Source of the DNA: a virus
IMG/VR virus record: IMGVR_UViG_3300032893_000925
Coordinates: 1 to 40,754 of that record
DNA: 40,754 nucleotides
Strand: one strand, 5' to 3'
Below, one piece after another: positions 8,743 to 17,707 of the stretch. Under the pieces are notes generated by a model. It saw only the letters and a program-made list of their open reading frames with translations, searched no databases and had not been told where the DNA came from. A program made the translations under genes and the position numbers. How positions within the stretch are numbered: the stretch's first letter is position 1; every line of letters begins with the position of its first letter.

Positions 8743-11147
8743 TACACTGGCCTCTGGTTCGGATCATAGCTTCCAAACATAGCGACTTTGGCAATCCTAA
8801 GATGTGGCCTAGAATACGCCGGATACGGAGCAGGAGGAACGTAAGAGTCTGCCTGATTCGGTACTGTGATTTGAAGTTGCGGAGCTTTCACTGTCATTGC
8901 TTGTCCGTCACTCTTGTAGACTTGATACTCCACTAAGGTATCAGGAGAAGCTCCGACTCCAAGAGTAAGTGAGTTGAAAGGTACTCCTGAAACCGCAAAA
9001 TCAATCTGTGTACCGGGAATACCCGCCAGATACACATAGATTGCGTCAATTACAACATCCTTCCCGAACTCAATTTCTTCAGGAGAAAAATGCACGTAAG
9101 CATTCAATGTACTAAAGAATGAGTTCGGAAGTTTAGGCAGAACCTGTGCCAAAAAGGGAAGGTTCCAGTTTACATTATGCCCCACTCCAGGCACATGAGA
9201 CTGGGCATATATGAAGCCACCCTTAGCCCTATAAGAACCATCATATCCAATCGTAGAATCTATCGGAAGACTAAGAGCCTTAATCAGACTCCACGTATAA
9301 GTAACTGGTCCAGGAGGTGGAGTGGAAGCTGGATAGACTGAGGAGAAGTCTAACTTCATCCATGTATCATCCGATGGACTGTAGACATATAGCATTCCTG
9401 CGATGTTCACAGTGAAATACGTAATCGGAAGATTATTGATGAAAATAGTCAAAGCCTCAACATTCACCGGCCCGTAAGCAGAATCAGCGAAAATAGCCGC
9501 CGAGACTGTAGCAAGCGCCGGAAAGAGTGCCCCCACTACTTTATTCCCCACCGCCTGTGGACCCTGACTGAGCATGAAGATATTTGAAGTTCCTACATAG
9601 AACCCAAGCTGATCAAACTGTGTCCACAAACTTGTACTCGCACAACCCTGAGCATCTCGCGCCAAAGAGACATGGTTTATATCAAACGGAATCGAGCTTC
9701 CTTGAAGTGCCGTAGCATATGAGAGTCCTTCTGCTCTCAGAATGAATGCCACTGAATTACTCACAATCAAGCCTGTAAGTGAATCACTCACATCCGCAAG
9801 CTGCTCTCCTCCAGCTCCAGTCACATTCCCGCTAGAGTCAAGATCATTCCACTGTGCGAAGTTACTAGGGGCACTCCAGTTGAACCACAACCAGCCTTCT
9901 GTCTCAAACTGGTCAGCACTGTTAATCAGTCCAACTCCGATCAAATGGTCCGCGAATTTCTTAATTACGCGCTCACCTTGATATGAAGTCAGGATGTTAA
10001 ACTGCTTCGTGCTATTGTTAAAGTTGAGCATGTATCCAGCAGGCCAGCCGCCGAAGTAGAGATTATCTCCTACTGTCTCATACGTGAGTTCATCAATTGG
10101 GAGTGCGCTATAAAGAATCTCCCCCGCATCTGCTCCACCTGAGAAGGGTGAAACTGTGATTGTAAATGAAGGCGAACCAAAAGGAGAAGGATTCAATCCT
10201 CCATAAGCAGGAGAAGCTTCAATTATAAAACTCCCTCCTCCAAGTGGATAGTAGCCAAATTCCTCAATGATAGAAGGAATAGAAACTGTCAGTGCATTAC
10301 CCGCAGCACCATCTACTGAGGCATAACCTCCACCCGGAGTTGCAGCCGTCAAAATAATCTGTGCTGGATCACCTATACTTACTGCCGCTGTAAAAGGTAA
10401 TCCTATGGCAGCATTGATATAAGCTGCTACTGCTGCGGCGGCTGTTGCAGGTGTTGGAACTACAGGAGAGGCTGTAAAAAGCGTGTACGGAGGTCCAAAA
10501 TCTAGTGAAGTGCTATAAGGAGTTCCTCCTGTTGGAGTCCCGCCGACTGAAGCAAAGGCTGTAAAGAAGTCGTAAAAATTCCCGTCCATTGTAGCCGGAG
10601 TAGCAGGACCGGGAAGAATCGCATAAGCTGGAGTAGTCTGCCAAGCTACTAAATTCTTATTGTAGGCGAAAGTAACTGTAGCCTGAGCATTCTTCTTTGG
10701 AGAATAGACAATCTGCGCTGGCAGCAAGAAATCATAACTCTCAGTCGAAGTAATCGTTCCAGCTTCAACCTGCCACAGAATGAGTCTATAATGCCATAGA
10801 TTATTCGTATCTACGGCCGTTCCTACATAAAGTGCCCAATTCTTCACCAAGCCTTCACATGGAAGTTTACCTACTCCCAGTAGCTTTACAGGATCAGAAG
10901 TTCCAGCCGGAGGCACTGAATAAGGATATGTAAGCCCATTCGAGGGCATAGGAGCCGCAAAGAGAGAGCAAACACAAAGTTCTCCACCCGCAAGTAAAAA
11001 GTTGGAAGCATTCGTGAAACAGTTTGGCTCGATATACCTATCAGCCTTTGACGCTTCAATTCCCCCGAAAGGAGCGTCAAGACCTCCATAGTATATCTCA
11101 AGTCCAACCATTCCATTATCGAGTTTAGATGTTTTAATCTTCCCCAT
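8742..11147 (-). CDS. Tail nozzle/hub-like structural protein, 801 aa
   Basis: The longest frame starts with a TTG at 11240 inside the preceding gene. The ATG at 11147 (MGKIKTSKLDNGMVG) with GGAAG upstream, 16 bases after the stop of the 93-aa gene, is the likelier start. The protein is long, beta-rich and Gly/Ser/Pro-rich. It contains repeated elements of a tail-hub beta-propeller: RVIKKFADHLIGVG, then a Trp-rich segment (WLWFNWSAPSNFAQWND), then an LIVSNSVAFILRAEGLS strand pair. Podovirus nozzle and hub proteins (T7 gp12-like, P22 gp10-like) have this length and order. It acts in the virion tail; the exact family is inferred. Confidence 0.6.
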   Translation of the reverse strand: MGKIKTSKLDNGMVGLEIYYGGLDAPFGGIEASKADRYIEPNCFTNASNFLLAGGELCVCSLFAAPMPSNGLTYPYSVPPAGTSDPVKLLGVGKLPCEGLVKNWALYVGTAVDTNNLWHYRLILWQVEAGTITSTESYDFLLPAQIVYSPKKNAQATVTFAYNKNLVAWQTTPAYAILPGPATPATMDGNFYDFFTAFASVGGTPTGGTPYSTSLDFGPPYTLFTASPVVPTPATAAAAVAAYINAAIGLPFTAAVSIGDPAQIILTAATPGGGYASVDGAAGNALTVSIPSIIEEFGYYPLGGGSFIIEASPAYGGLNPSPFGSPSFTITVSPFSGGADAGEILYSALPIDELTYETVGDNLYFGGWPAGYMLNFNNSTKQFNILTSYQGERVIKKFADHLIGVGLINSADQFETEGWLWFNWSAPSNFAQWNDLDSSGNVTGAGGEQLADVSDSLTGLIVSNSVAFILRAEGLSYATALQGSSIPFDINHVSLARDAQGCASTSLWTQFDQLGFYVGTSNIFMLSQGPQAVGNKVVGALFPALATVSAAIFADSAYGPVNVEALTIFINNLPITYFTVNIAGMLYVYSPSDDTWMKLDFSSVYPASTPPPGPVTYTWSLIKALSLPIDSTIGYDGSYRAKGGFIYAQSHVPGVGHNVNWNLPFLAQVLPKLPNSFFSTLNAYVHFSPEEIEFGKDVVIDAIYVYLAGIPGTQIDFAVSGVPFNSLTLGVGASPDTLVEYQVYKSDGQAMTVKAPQLQITVPNQADSYVPPAPYPAYSRPHLRIAKVAMFGSYDPNQRPV

Positions 11148-11163
11148 CGAATGCTTCCAAGAA

Positions 11164-11445
11164 CTACCTAGTGCCGTGATACAGGTGAACTTCTCCATGA
11201 GGTAGTGAAGTAATCGTAACCGGACCTGAAAGCCATCCAAGTTTGGTTATAACTACCGCATCCCCACTAGAAGGAAAAACCCAATCGTACTGCCGTCCAG
11301 CAGCATCTACAATTGAGAATTGGTCCGAAGCCGTTCCACCAGTCCAAATTCCTCCCTCGATCTTAAAGTTCGCGAAAGGAATTGTACCAGTAGTAACAAG
11401 TCGCATAATCCGACCTGTATAATCATTTGTACCCGGAAGGGCCAT
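11164..11445 (-). CDS. Small beta-rich structural protein, 93 aa
   Basis: ATG with GGAGG upstream. The short, all-beta, Gly-rich protein (PFANFKIEGGIWTGG, then DAAGRQYDWVFPSSGDAVV) has no membrane segment or Cys. Its position between the 229-aa structural protein and the nozzle gene suggests a head or tail accessory protein. Not recognised. Confidence 0.6.
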   Translation of the reverse strand: MALPGTNDYTGRIMRLVTTGTIPFANFKIEGGIWTGGTASDQFSIVDAAGRQYDWVFPSSGDAVVITKLGWLSGPVTITSLPHGEVHLYHGTR

Positions 11446-11459
11446 TTTTTAGTCCCTCC

Positions 11460-12149
11460 TTAATTGAAGTTGAAAGATGCTTTGACCACACACCCGTAGA
11501 AGTTGATAGTTCCACCAGAGCCAGCCGTAAGCTTGACATGGAGAATCGTCTCAGTATCCACAGTTGTAATCATCGCAGGTGAAGCCACAGCTACGTTCGT
11601 GCGGTACATATTCGCACGAAATGCTGTAGGCAGGCCGTTTGCTCCAAGCGTAATCAAGTTAGCCACATTCGGAGCCACGTTATCCACAAAGTTCGTGTTT
11701 GTAAGTCCAATCTGCGCGAGAGAAGCATTCACAGTATTAACAGCATAGAGTACATCCACACTGTTAATCTGTATTCCTTTCGGCACTGGACCAGTTCTCG
11801 GTCCATAGAGGGTAGGTGTATTAGCCCCCGTGTAAGGAGGATAACCACGAATAGCCTCTGGATCACTTGTACCAGCAACACTTGAAGGCCCAGGGACAGA
11901 ACCTGCTGTACCAAATTGCTGTTGAGTCAAATTCGGAGTGGCATAAACTCCAGTCCTCTTAAGAGCAGCAGTAATGTTAGCAAAGAAGTTTCCTGCCTGA
12001 GTTGTAGACAGATTGAGAGTAAGAAGCCCCTCACCCGCCGACGCCAGTGTTCCTAGTGCAGCCTGATCTTTGAATTCTGTAGCACCAACAAAAACTTCCA
12101 TATCGGTGATAGCAGTATCCATTGTCCACTGTCCATCAGTCTGACCCAT
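11460..12149 (-). CDS. Virion structural protein, 229 aa, unknown
   Basis: ATG preceded by GGGAGAATTCG. The beta-rich, Ala/Thr/Asn-rich protein has a central Pro/Gly stretch (GYPPYTGANTPTLYGPRTGP) and closing strands that end in FNFN. It lies downstream of the capsid gene. Composition suits a capsid decoration, vertex or fibre-like protein. No catalytic residues or membrane segments are seen, and the family is not recognised. Confidence 0.55.
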   Translation of the reverse strand: MGQTDGQWTMDTAITDMEVFVGATEFKDQAALGTLASAGEGLLTLNLSTTQAGNFFANITAALKRTGVYATPNLTQQQFGTAGSVPGPSSVAGTSDPEAIRGYPPYTGANTPTLYGPRTGPVPKGIQINSVDVLYAVNTVNASLAQIGLTNTNFVDNVAPNVANLITLGANGLPTAFRANMYRTNVAVASPAMITTVDTETILHVKLTAGSGGTINFYGCVVKASFNFN

Positions 12150-12159
12150 CGAATTCTCC

Positions 12160-12417
12160 CTATATCAAGAAGTCTTCTTCAACTTGAAAATGGTCAGGAT
12201 TCCGAAGTTTCTCAACTGGTACAAGTTCCTCTTTACCATCGCCTAGCACTTCTGCTATCTTTGGTTCCCTATCTCCGAGGAGCTTTACGTCTACACACTC
12301 TGGACCTAGAAGAAGTCCGCGCTGCCATGTACACGCCGCAATCTTTACTTTCTTATCGCACCGCATACAATACGTCCACGGTCCTGTAAGCCATGTATGT
12401 CGAAGTCCAGTTTCCAC
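12160..12417 (-). CDS. Cys-containing small protein, 85 aa, GTG start
   Basis: GTG start with an excellent AGGAGG five bases upstream; no nearby ATG has a ribosome site. The N-terminal half has CMRC and two further Cys (AACTW, PECVD), which could bind a metal as a small zinc-binding motif. The C-terminal half is acidic. It is the first gene after the capsid gene and its hairpins. Function unknown. Confidence 0.6.
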   Translation of the reverse strand: METGLRHTWLTGPWTYCMRCDKKVKIAACTWQRGLLLGPECVDVKLLGDREPKIAEVLGDGKEELVPVEKLRNPDHFQVEEDFLI

Positions 12418-12426
12418 TTCGTCCTC

Positions 12427-12500
12427 CTAGAAGTAAAGGGGAGTGGGGAGCAGGCGCCACGTCCCCCTTACTGCCCGCTAGAAGCTTTTTCGAGCTTCTA
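12427..12500 (-). terminator. Hairpin pair after the major capsid gene
   Basis: An eight-base perfect stem TAGAAGCT/AGCTTCTA (12479-12500) contains the capsid stop codon. A second, imperfect stem (GTAAGGGG with CCCCTTTAC, about 12431-12470) follows before the next ribosome site. Neither has a clear T-run on the minus strand, so full termination is doubtful. A partial terminator or 3' stabiliser that sets capsid mRNA above downstream genes is likelier, as with the terminator after T7 gene 10. Confidence 0.45.
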
Positions 12501-13457
12501 CGGACCCTGCGTTCCCCAAAGCCCCTGCCACCGAGTAGCGCCAGCCGACATTCTGAGACGAGTCTTCTGCTTAATCGCATCCGTATCGAAGTCATCGTCA
12601 AAGTCTGTAGAAGGACGCTCTCTGTGATACACACGAGCCGCGTGATCTGATTTCTCAGCCGCGAGAAAGAACGCTGAAGGAGAATTGAGCCACGGAACTT
12701 CGATGTTCTTATAGTCTTCCGGCAGCAGCGAATTGATCGTGTTGTCAGAAGTATAAGGCTTGCCCGAAGAACCAAGAATCTCACGGACAAGGAACCGAAG
12801 TTCAGGAGGAGTAATGAGATAGTGCCAACGAAGCCGGATTGGGAATCCCATATTGTCAATCATACGGGCTGCATGATTCGTAGCAAGCTGAAGTGCAGCT
12901 ACACTCAAATCTACATCCGTAGAAGGACGATTGGGATAAGTTCCAGCCGCGCTAATTACTCCTGCAACTCCTGGAGCAATCTGAGTTGCTTGAGGCCCAC
13001 CGAGAAGTGGATGTTGGTTGTTGAATAGTGACAAGCCGTCCACAGTAGTAACTGACGACGTGAAGCCTTGATTAAAGACATTCCACGCGACCATTTCCTG
13101 TGTGAAGGCAGCACTCCTAGCCAGAAGTTGCGGTCCTTTCTTTCCAGTCAAGCCATACTTATCATCCTCATACAACTCTCTCGAGGTTCTGATTCCGAGT
13201 GAGTATGTCAAGTGGATGAACCGCTTTGTTCCACCTTGCTTCATTTCTGTATAGAAGGTAGAAGCATCTTCCGGCTTTTCACGAAGTGCTGAGATTCCGG
13301 CCATCTCAAGCTCTTGTTCGTACTGACTGTCCGAAGTTTCTTCATTGAAGACCTTAGGATAGTCAGACGCCTTCAGAGCATTATCCAGAGCATCGAAGTA
13401 AATCTTCTTCAGCCCCGGCTGCATCAGTTGTGGGAATTTCGCCCTTACCTGTGGCAT
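12498..13457 (-). CDS. Major capsid protein (Mu gpT-like fold), 319 aa
   Basis: A 319-aa protein with the pattern of phage Mu gpT-type major head proteins: an N-terminal helical segment with YTEMKQGG, then the ring of strands and helices through SLGIRTSRELYEDDKYG, FNQGFTSS..DG..LF, LRWHYLITPPELRF and HRERPSTDFDDDFDTDAIKQKTRLRMSAG near the C-terminus. It assembles the HK97-fold capsid. Strong AGGAG upstream, no N-terminal protease-cleaved delta domain apparent, and a separate scaffold-like gene lies upstream. It sits between the putative decoration protein gene and a hairpin pair. Confidence is high that it is the capsid protein. Confidence 0.88.
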   Translation of the reverse strand: MPQVRAKFPQLMQPGLKKIYFDALDNALKASDYPKVFNEETSDSQYEQELEMAGISALREKPEDASTFYTEMKQGGTKRFIHLTYSLGIRTSRELYEDDKYGLTGKKGPQLLARSAAFTQEMVAWNVFNQGFTSSVTTVDGLSLFNNQHPLLGGPQATQIAPGVAGVISAAGTYPNRPSTDVDLSVAALQLATNHAARMIDNMGFPIRLRWHYLITPPELRFLVREILGSSGKPYTSDNTINSLLPEDYKNIEVPWLNSPSAFFLAAEKSDHAARVYHRERPSTDFDDDFDTDAIKQKTRLRMSAGATRWQGLWGTQGP

Positions 13458-13504
13458 CTGTACAAACTCCTAGTTGAAGTTTAACCGAGTTTTACTACCC
13501 TAAG

Positions 13505-14134
13505 TTAAGCTACCTGCACTGCTGCGGTGAGGAAGACAAAAAGAACAGGAGCATTGAGCTGAGAACCAAAGAGTGGATCAAGACCCACAATTTGGAGTAC
13601 AGCATTACCGCCTGTCTTATTCTTGTCCACATACCAGTAACCATTGGAGTCTTTCGTAAGACCGTACTTCACTCCCACATCTGCAATCGTAGGAGTCCAG
13701 TCCGCGGCTACTGAACCGTTTGAGTTGTCAAAAAGTGCTTGGAAAATGTTGTCCAAGTTCGGTTCCATATAGAGCGTACGTCCATCAGAAACCGGAGTGC
13801 CTAGAGCAACATTCACAGCCGAAGGTTCATTCGGAACAGAACCGTAAGCCTGGATAGCACCACTTCCAGTGATTCCGCCCCACGGTGGCGTTGGAGCACC
13901 AGCACCCGCAGAGCCGAGGTTCAGGCCGAAACTCTCGGACACGCCAAGAATTCCAGCGGAAACAGTTGTACCGTCCCACTGCTGCACATATCCAGAACCG
14001 TTCAATTGTACAGGCGAGCCGGAAAGAAAGGTCTGCCCCGCAGCTTCAGGAAGAGCATTGCTAAACGGAGTCGTATTAGCTTTGTTCTGAACCTGAATGA
14101 TAGGGGTGTGTGTCGAAAGATTAGCTCCCGCCAT
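13505..14134 (-). CDS. Putative capsid decoration protein, 209 aa
   Basis: ATG with AAGGAA upstream. Ala/Gly/Thr/Asn-rich beta protein with motifs such as FLSGSPVQLNGSGYVQQWDG and AVNVALGTPVSDGRTLYME, reminiscent of small head-stabilising or cement proteins that precede the capsid gene in many phages. No Cys and no membrane segment. It lies between a 224-aa protein and the capsid gene. The assignment is by composition and position. Confidence 0.5.
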   Translation of the reverse strand: MAGANLSTHTPIIQVQNKANTTPFSNALPEAAGQTFLSGSPVQLNGSGYVQQWDGTTVSAGILGVSESFGLNLGSAGAGAPTPPWGGITGSGAIQAYGSVPNEPSAVNVALGTPVSDGRTLYMEPNLDNIFQALFDNSNGSVAADWTPTIADVGVKYGLTKDSNGYWYVDKNKTGGNAVLQIVGLDPLFGSQLNAPVLFVFLTAAVQVA

Positions 14135-14151
14135 CTTCTATTCCTTTCGGT

Positions 14152-14826
14152 TTATGGTTTTGGTGAGTAGAAACTAGAAGCCCCGCTAGCGAAAGCTGCA
14201 TCGAGAGCAGGATCACCTAGAATCAAGGATTCCATGAGTTTTGCTTTTGCATTCTCCTGAGCAGCAGCAGGACGTAGCTGATTCTCAGAGGCTTGCTGTA
14301 TCCTACGAAGTTTTGCAAAGCGAATACGCTTATGGACACGGAGACAGACTACATCAGCGTATTCATAAAGATTCTCGCTACTAAATTTGAGTAGAATCTT
14401 GAAGTCAGGATGCACATGTTCTGGCCGAAGAAATTCATATCCTTCGGCCAGAAGAGTACCCAGCCTCCGTTGATCTCGATTCGCCCACACTGCTACGTAC
14501 TCCTGATCACGTAGTTTCATGTTCATGTAATCAGGAATATCGTGCTCGATTACAGGAATGTATACATCAGAGGAGTAAATGTCCTCTTCGTTGAGGGTTT
14601 TGTAATCAGGCTCTTTGGGTTGAAGCTTCTCGACGGCGGCTGTTTTGCGCTCGTCTAGAATCTTTTCAATGGTTTTCTCAAGGTCCGCGGCAGAAATACC
14701 AGTTGCCACAGCTTGAGCCGCAATTGAGGAAGCCACTTCATCCCGCTTCGTATCAATTGCCTTCTGAGTAGCAGCACTTTGCTGCTCTGGAGTCGGTTTG
14801 GGCGAATTTGTAGGTATGTTAGACAA
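14152..14826 (-). CDS. Hypothetical head-region protein, 224 aa, TTG start
   Basis: Starts with TTG at 14826 (GGGGGTG six bases upstream), overlapping the end of the scaffold-like gene by eight bases; no ATG is available for the first 100 residues. The N-terminal 75 residues are Ala/Lys/Glu/Gln-rich and helical. The middle part (about 76-180) looks globular with KTLNEEDIYSSDVYIPVIEH. The end is Ala-rich. No family recognised. Gene order suggests a head assembly or minor virion protein. Confidence 0.55.
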   Translation of the reverse strand: MSNIPTNSPKPTPEQQSAATQKAIDTKRDEVASSIAAQAVATGISAADLEKTIEKILDERKTAAVEKLQPKEPDYKTLNEEDIYSSDVYIPVIEHDIPDYMNMKLRDQEYVAVWANRDQRRLGTLLAEGYEFLRPEHVHPDFKILLKFSSENLYEYADVVCLRVHKRIRFAKLRRIQQASENQLRPAAAQENAKAKLMESLILGDPALDAAFASGASSFYSPKP

Positions 14827-15538
14827 TTGGCACCCCCGAATCTACAAGCATGTCAGCATAAACTTCAGGAGTCACACCTGCAAATCTAGCCGCTCTGCGA
14901 ATATCGTCCGTAATATCCACTTTCGGCTTGCTTCCCTCTCCCTTTGAATCCAAGTCTCCACCCTTGGTGCCCGAATTCCCAGAAGGAGAAGCAAAACGCT
15001 GCTTCAACTTACCTTCCGCAAGCTCTTTCTGGTGTTTTCCGAGAACTGTGTAGTAACAGTTCTCCACGACAGAGGGATCAGTCTGACTCTGAATCGTCTG
15101 CATTGCGAGAAGTTTATCCACTTCGGACTTAATATCACCTGAATAGTATGGAAACTTCTCCGCATTGTCAAAAACATCCCTCTTGATATTGGAGGCATGT
15201 AGAAGCATAATCGCCTGAGCTTGTGGACCAGTGGCTTTAGCAATAGCTGCTTTAGGATCAGTGAGAATCAACTCAGAGAGTTCAGCATCCTCAGACTCCT
15301 GCTGCTTCTTATGACTCTCAGCAGCCGCCTTCCGCTTTTCAGCTTCATCCTTCTCCTTAAAGGCTTCAATAAACTCCGTAACCTTCGAGAGTCCAGAGAG
15401 CTGAGTCTTAATCCCCTCAAGTTCCTCACCCACAGAAAGAGCCTTATCCAACTTCTTCTGTGTCTCATCAGGAAGAGTAACCTCAAGTTGCTCCGTCCCA
15501 TCATCTTTAGCTTTTTTCTGCCACGGCATTAGCGGCAT
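14819..15538 (-). CDS. Scaffold-like assembly protein, 239 aa
   Basis: AAGGAGGT precedes the ATG, which overlaps the previous stop as TAATG. The protein is strongly charged, with a coiled-coil region rich in Lys, Glu, Gln (about 20-90), a Ser/Gly/Lys linker (about 185-205) and a helical C-terminus (DDIRRAARFAGVTPEVYADM). Phage scaffolding proteins are helical and charged, end in a basic or amphipathic capsid-binding helix, and lie between the portal and capsid genes, as here. Assignment from layout. Confidence 0.55.
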   Translation of the reverse strand: MPLMPWQKKAKDDGTEQLEVTLPDETQKKLDKALSVGEELEGIKTQLSGLSKVTEFIEAFKEKDEAEKRKAAAESHKKQQESEDAELSELILTDPKAAIAKATGPQAQAIMLLHASNIKRDVFDNAEKFPYYSGDIKSEVDKLLAMQTIQSQTDPSVVENCYYTVLGKHQKELAEGKLKQRFASPSGNSGTKGGDLDSKGEGSKPKVDITDDIRRAARFAGVTPEVYADMLVDSGVPIV

Positions 15539-15861
15539 TATAGGCTACCTCCTTCCTGCATTGCAGCAGCGGCTTGAGCATGTAGTTTAGCCTTCTCGAT
15601 CTGATCCTCAATTTCCTTCAACCACGCTGGAAAATTGATAATCCGATCAATCGTATTGAGGGACGTGATAAGTCTCGTTACCTTAATATCCCGTTCCTCT
15701 GGTTTAAGTGCATCGAGTTGTACCATCCGAAGGTTAATTTCCGCCTCATCCTTCATGCTATATAGGATTTTGAGAAAGGGTTGGAACTCCTCCTCCTGAT
15801 ACAGCACCTCTAGGGACTTGCGGTACTTGAGCAAATCCTCCACCTTGTTGAACTGCGCCAT
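15538..15861 (-). CDS. Small coiled-coil protein overlapping the portal 3' end, 107 aa
   Basis: The first 104 bases lie inside the portal gene in another frame. The ribosome site (AGGAGG) is within portal sequence. The protein is helical with heptad-like Leu/Ile spacing (LLKYRKSLEVLYQEEEF, then PAWLKEIEDQIEKAKLHAQA). It ends at the TAATG junction with the scaffold-like gene. Such a charged helical protein might be an assembly factor. Function unknown. Confidence 0.6.
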   Translation of the reverse strand: MAQFNKVEDLLKYRKSLEVLYQEEEFQPFLKILYSMKDEAEINLRMVQLDALKPEERDIKVTRLITSLNTIDRIINFPAWLKEIEDQIEKAKLHAQAAAAMQEGGSL

Positions 15862-17689
15862 TTCCTGCTCCTCCTGCTCCTTGTGTTAACTGCTTTATTT
15901 GTGGTAAAAGTGCGCTGGTATTGTCCTTATTGAAGTTACGAAGTAAATCCTGCATGAGCAGCCGCGAGGCTACAAGAGCCTGTGCGTAATACTCCTTCAA
16001 ATCCTGAGGTATCTGCGGATTCATCATAGCTTCAATCATCTGTGCCTGCACTTGATAAAAGCGATCAAGCCTATCCGTGAGGAGAATGTTATTCTGCCGA
16101 TCAAGCTCTTTATTAAGTGAGGCCGAAGTAGGACGAAGCTGTAGTCCTAAAGTCCCATCTCTGTAAGAATCCAGAGCCTTCTTCAGTTTTACAGCATCTT
16201 CCTGATACTTCTTAACTCTATCTCCAATCCCGAAGTTGGCGTACATATCAAGGAGCTTTATACCAAGGCGCACATGCGCAAGTCGCATATCGCCCATACG
16301 TAAGTTGTTCCGATTATTCTGCTGTGCGAGGACCATGCTAGTACCTGCCGCGGAATAAATTCCTCTCTTGGGATTAACAATCCCTCCACCTGTCCCACCG
16401 ATTGCGGGATCAACACCTGCACGCTCTTTAGCGGCGGACATGATAAACATATCCGGTTCATTGGAGTATCCTGTATCTGCTCCGGGCTTTAGTAGTTCTA
16501 ATTCATCCTTCTTAGCAGGAACCGCCACACCAGGATAAAAGTCCAACACACTAGAGAGCTTAGATTCCGGCGAGATGCGCCATACTCCCATCATATTATA
16601 ATTTCTATTATTCGTGCGCCAGTTAGAATTATTCGAGAGTTCTTTCTGATACGCATGAAGCATATCTACATACCCAGTTCCAAGGTACGACTCGTCATCA
16701 TAAGCAAGTTTAACATCCTCTACAGGATGTAGATTCTTGGGATAGTTATTGTAAGCTACCCATAGCACTTTGTCAGACTTCTTATGATAACGAGCCGTCA
16801 ACACATAAGTCTTTTTGCCTTTTTCATACTTAAGAAAGCAGTTATAGATGTACCACCTAGCTGCTGCGGTATCTGTACCAGAGGAACTGAGTTGAAACTG
16901 CTCATTAACTTCACGCTCCATCTCAGTCTCTTGAATAGCATCAGGGAATTCTAAGAGAGCGTTAATGTCTTCTTCCTTGTAGTAAGGGGAGCGTCCCCGC
17001 AGATTCTTCACATCCCAATAGTCCATCGAATCTATAATATAGAAGAACTTCATATTCGCGAGCTTCGCTACATTCGGCTCAAATCCGAACCTATTCAGCG
17101 GCAAGAGTTCAGGATGAGGACAATCTCTACGTACAACTTCCTTCTCTTCTCCTTTTGGGAAGGAAGCTCCATCTTCTCCCCCTCCAGTGTAGACGTACTC
17201 AACCTCTTTCTGATACTCCCATGGTGTATAAATACCCCCAGTTCCATATTTGCAAGCCGAATGAAATGCCCCTTGCTCCGCTCTGTAGAGATCAAGTCTC
17301 TCTGGATCATATGCCTCATCCATTAGGAAACGTTCTGTGATCTGCTTAAGCTCGTCTCCTTCTCCATCGGGTGTGTCTCCAAAAAGCACAACGGTCCAGA
17401 GTGGATCGTACATATAGATACCGCCGACTATGCGTGAAAGAAGCTCGTCGCTGAAAGTACCTATAAGCTGTATAACTAAGTTTGCTGCTCCAGGCCACGG
17501 CCATTCAACCTCCTTATTCTTCGGCTTTCCCTTATACAGACGTACCATCTCTGGGAGCTTGTCTGTACGGAAAGATTGAAGTCTCCGGTCTAAGTGCTTG
17601 ACTTTCTCTTTTATAAACTCACAGAGATCGTCATAGTCACTATCACCGAAGTTTTCTTTCGTCACGAGAATAGGAGGTTGATATGGCAT
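15758..17689 (-). CDS. Portal protein, 643 aa
   Basis: Portal proteins form the dodecameric DNA channel at one capsid vertex and dock the terminase and the adaptor. The signature region EWPWPGAANLVIQLIGTFSDE (residues about 60-80) and the following LSRIVGGIYMYDPLWTV match long phage portals. The length (643 aa), a helical crown-type C-terminus with a Gln/Gly-rich tail and the position two to three genes downstream of the large terminase all fit. The ATG at 17689 has only a weak ribosome site (AAAG). The last 104 bases overlap the next gene. Confidence 0.85.
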   Translation of the reverse strand: MPYQPPILVTKENFGDSDYDDLCEFIKEKVKHLDRRLQSFRTDKLPEMVRLYKGKPKNKEVEWPWPGAANLVIQLIGTFSDELLSRIVGGIYMYDPLWTVVLFGDTPDGEGDELKQITERFLMDEAYDPERLDLYRAEQGAFHSACKYGTGGIYTPWEYQKEVEYVYTGGGEDGASFPKGEEKEVVRRDCPHPELLPLNRFGFEPNVAKLANMKFFYIIDSMDYWDVKNLRGRSPYYKEEDINALLEFPDAIQETEMEREVNEQFQLSSSGTDTAAARWYIYNCFLKYEKGKKTYVLTARYHKKSDKVLWVAYNNYPKNLHPVEDVKLAYDDESYLGTGYVDMLHAYQKELSNNSNWRTNNRNYNMMGVWRISPESKLSSVLDFYPGVAVPAKKDELELLKPGADTGYSNEPDMFIMSAAKERAGVDPAIGGTGGGIVNPKRGIYSAAGTSMVLAQQNNRNNLRMGDMRLAHVRLGIKLLDMYANFGIGDRVKKYQEDAVKLKKALDSYRDGTLGLQLRPTSASLNKELDRQNNILLTDRLDRFYQVQAQMIEAMMNPQIPQDLKEYYAQALVASRLLMQDLLRNFNKDNTSALLPQIKQLTQGAGGAGNGAVQQGGGFAQVPQVPRGAVSGGGVPTLSQNPI

Positions 17690-17707
17690 CTTTTTACTTT
17701 CTACTTA

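Noticed and set aside
12353-12859. 168-aa minus-strand frame crossing the capsid gene end
   Set aside because: It overlaps the capsid gene in another frame and the following hairpins, with Arg/Ser/Leu-rich shadow composition.
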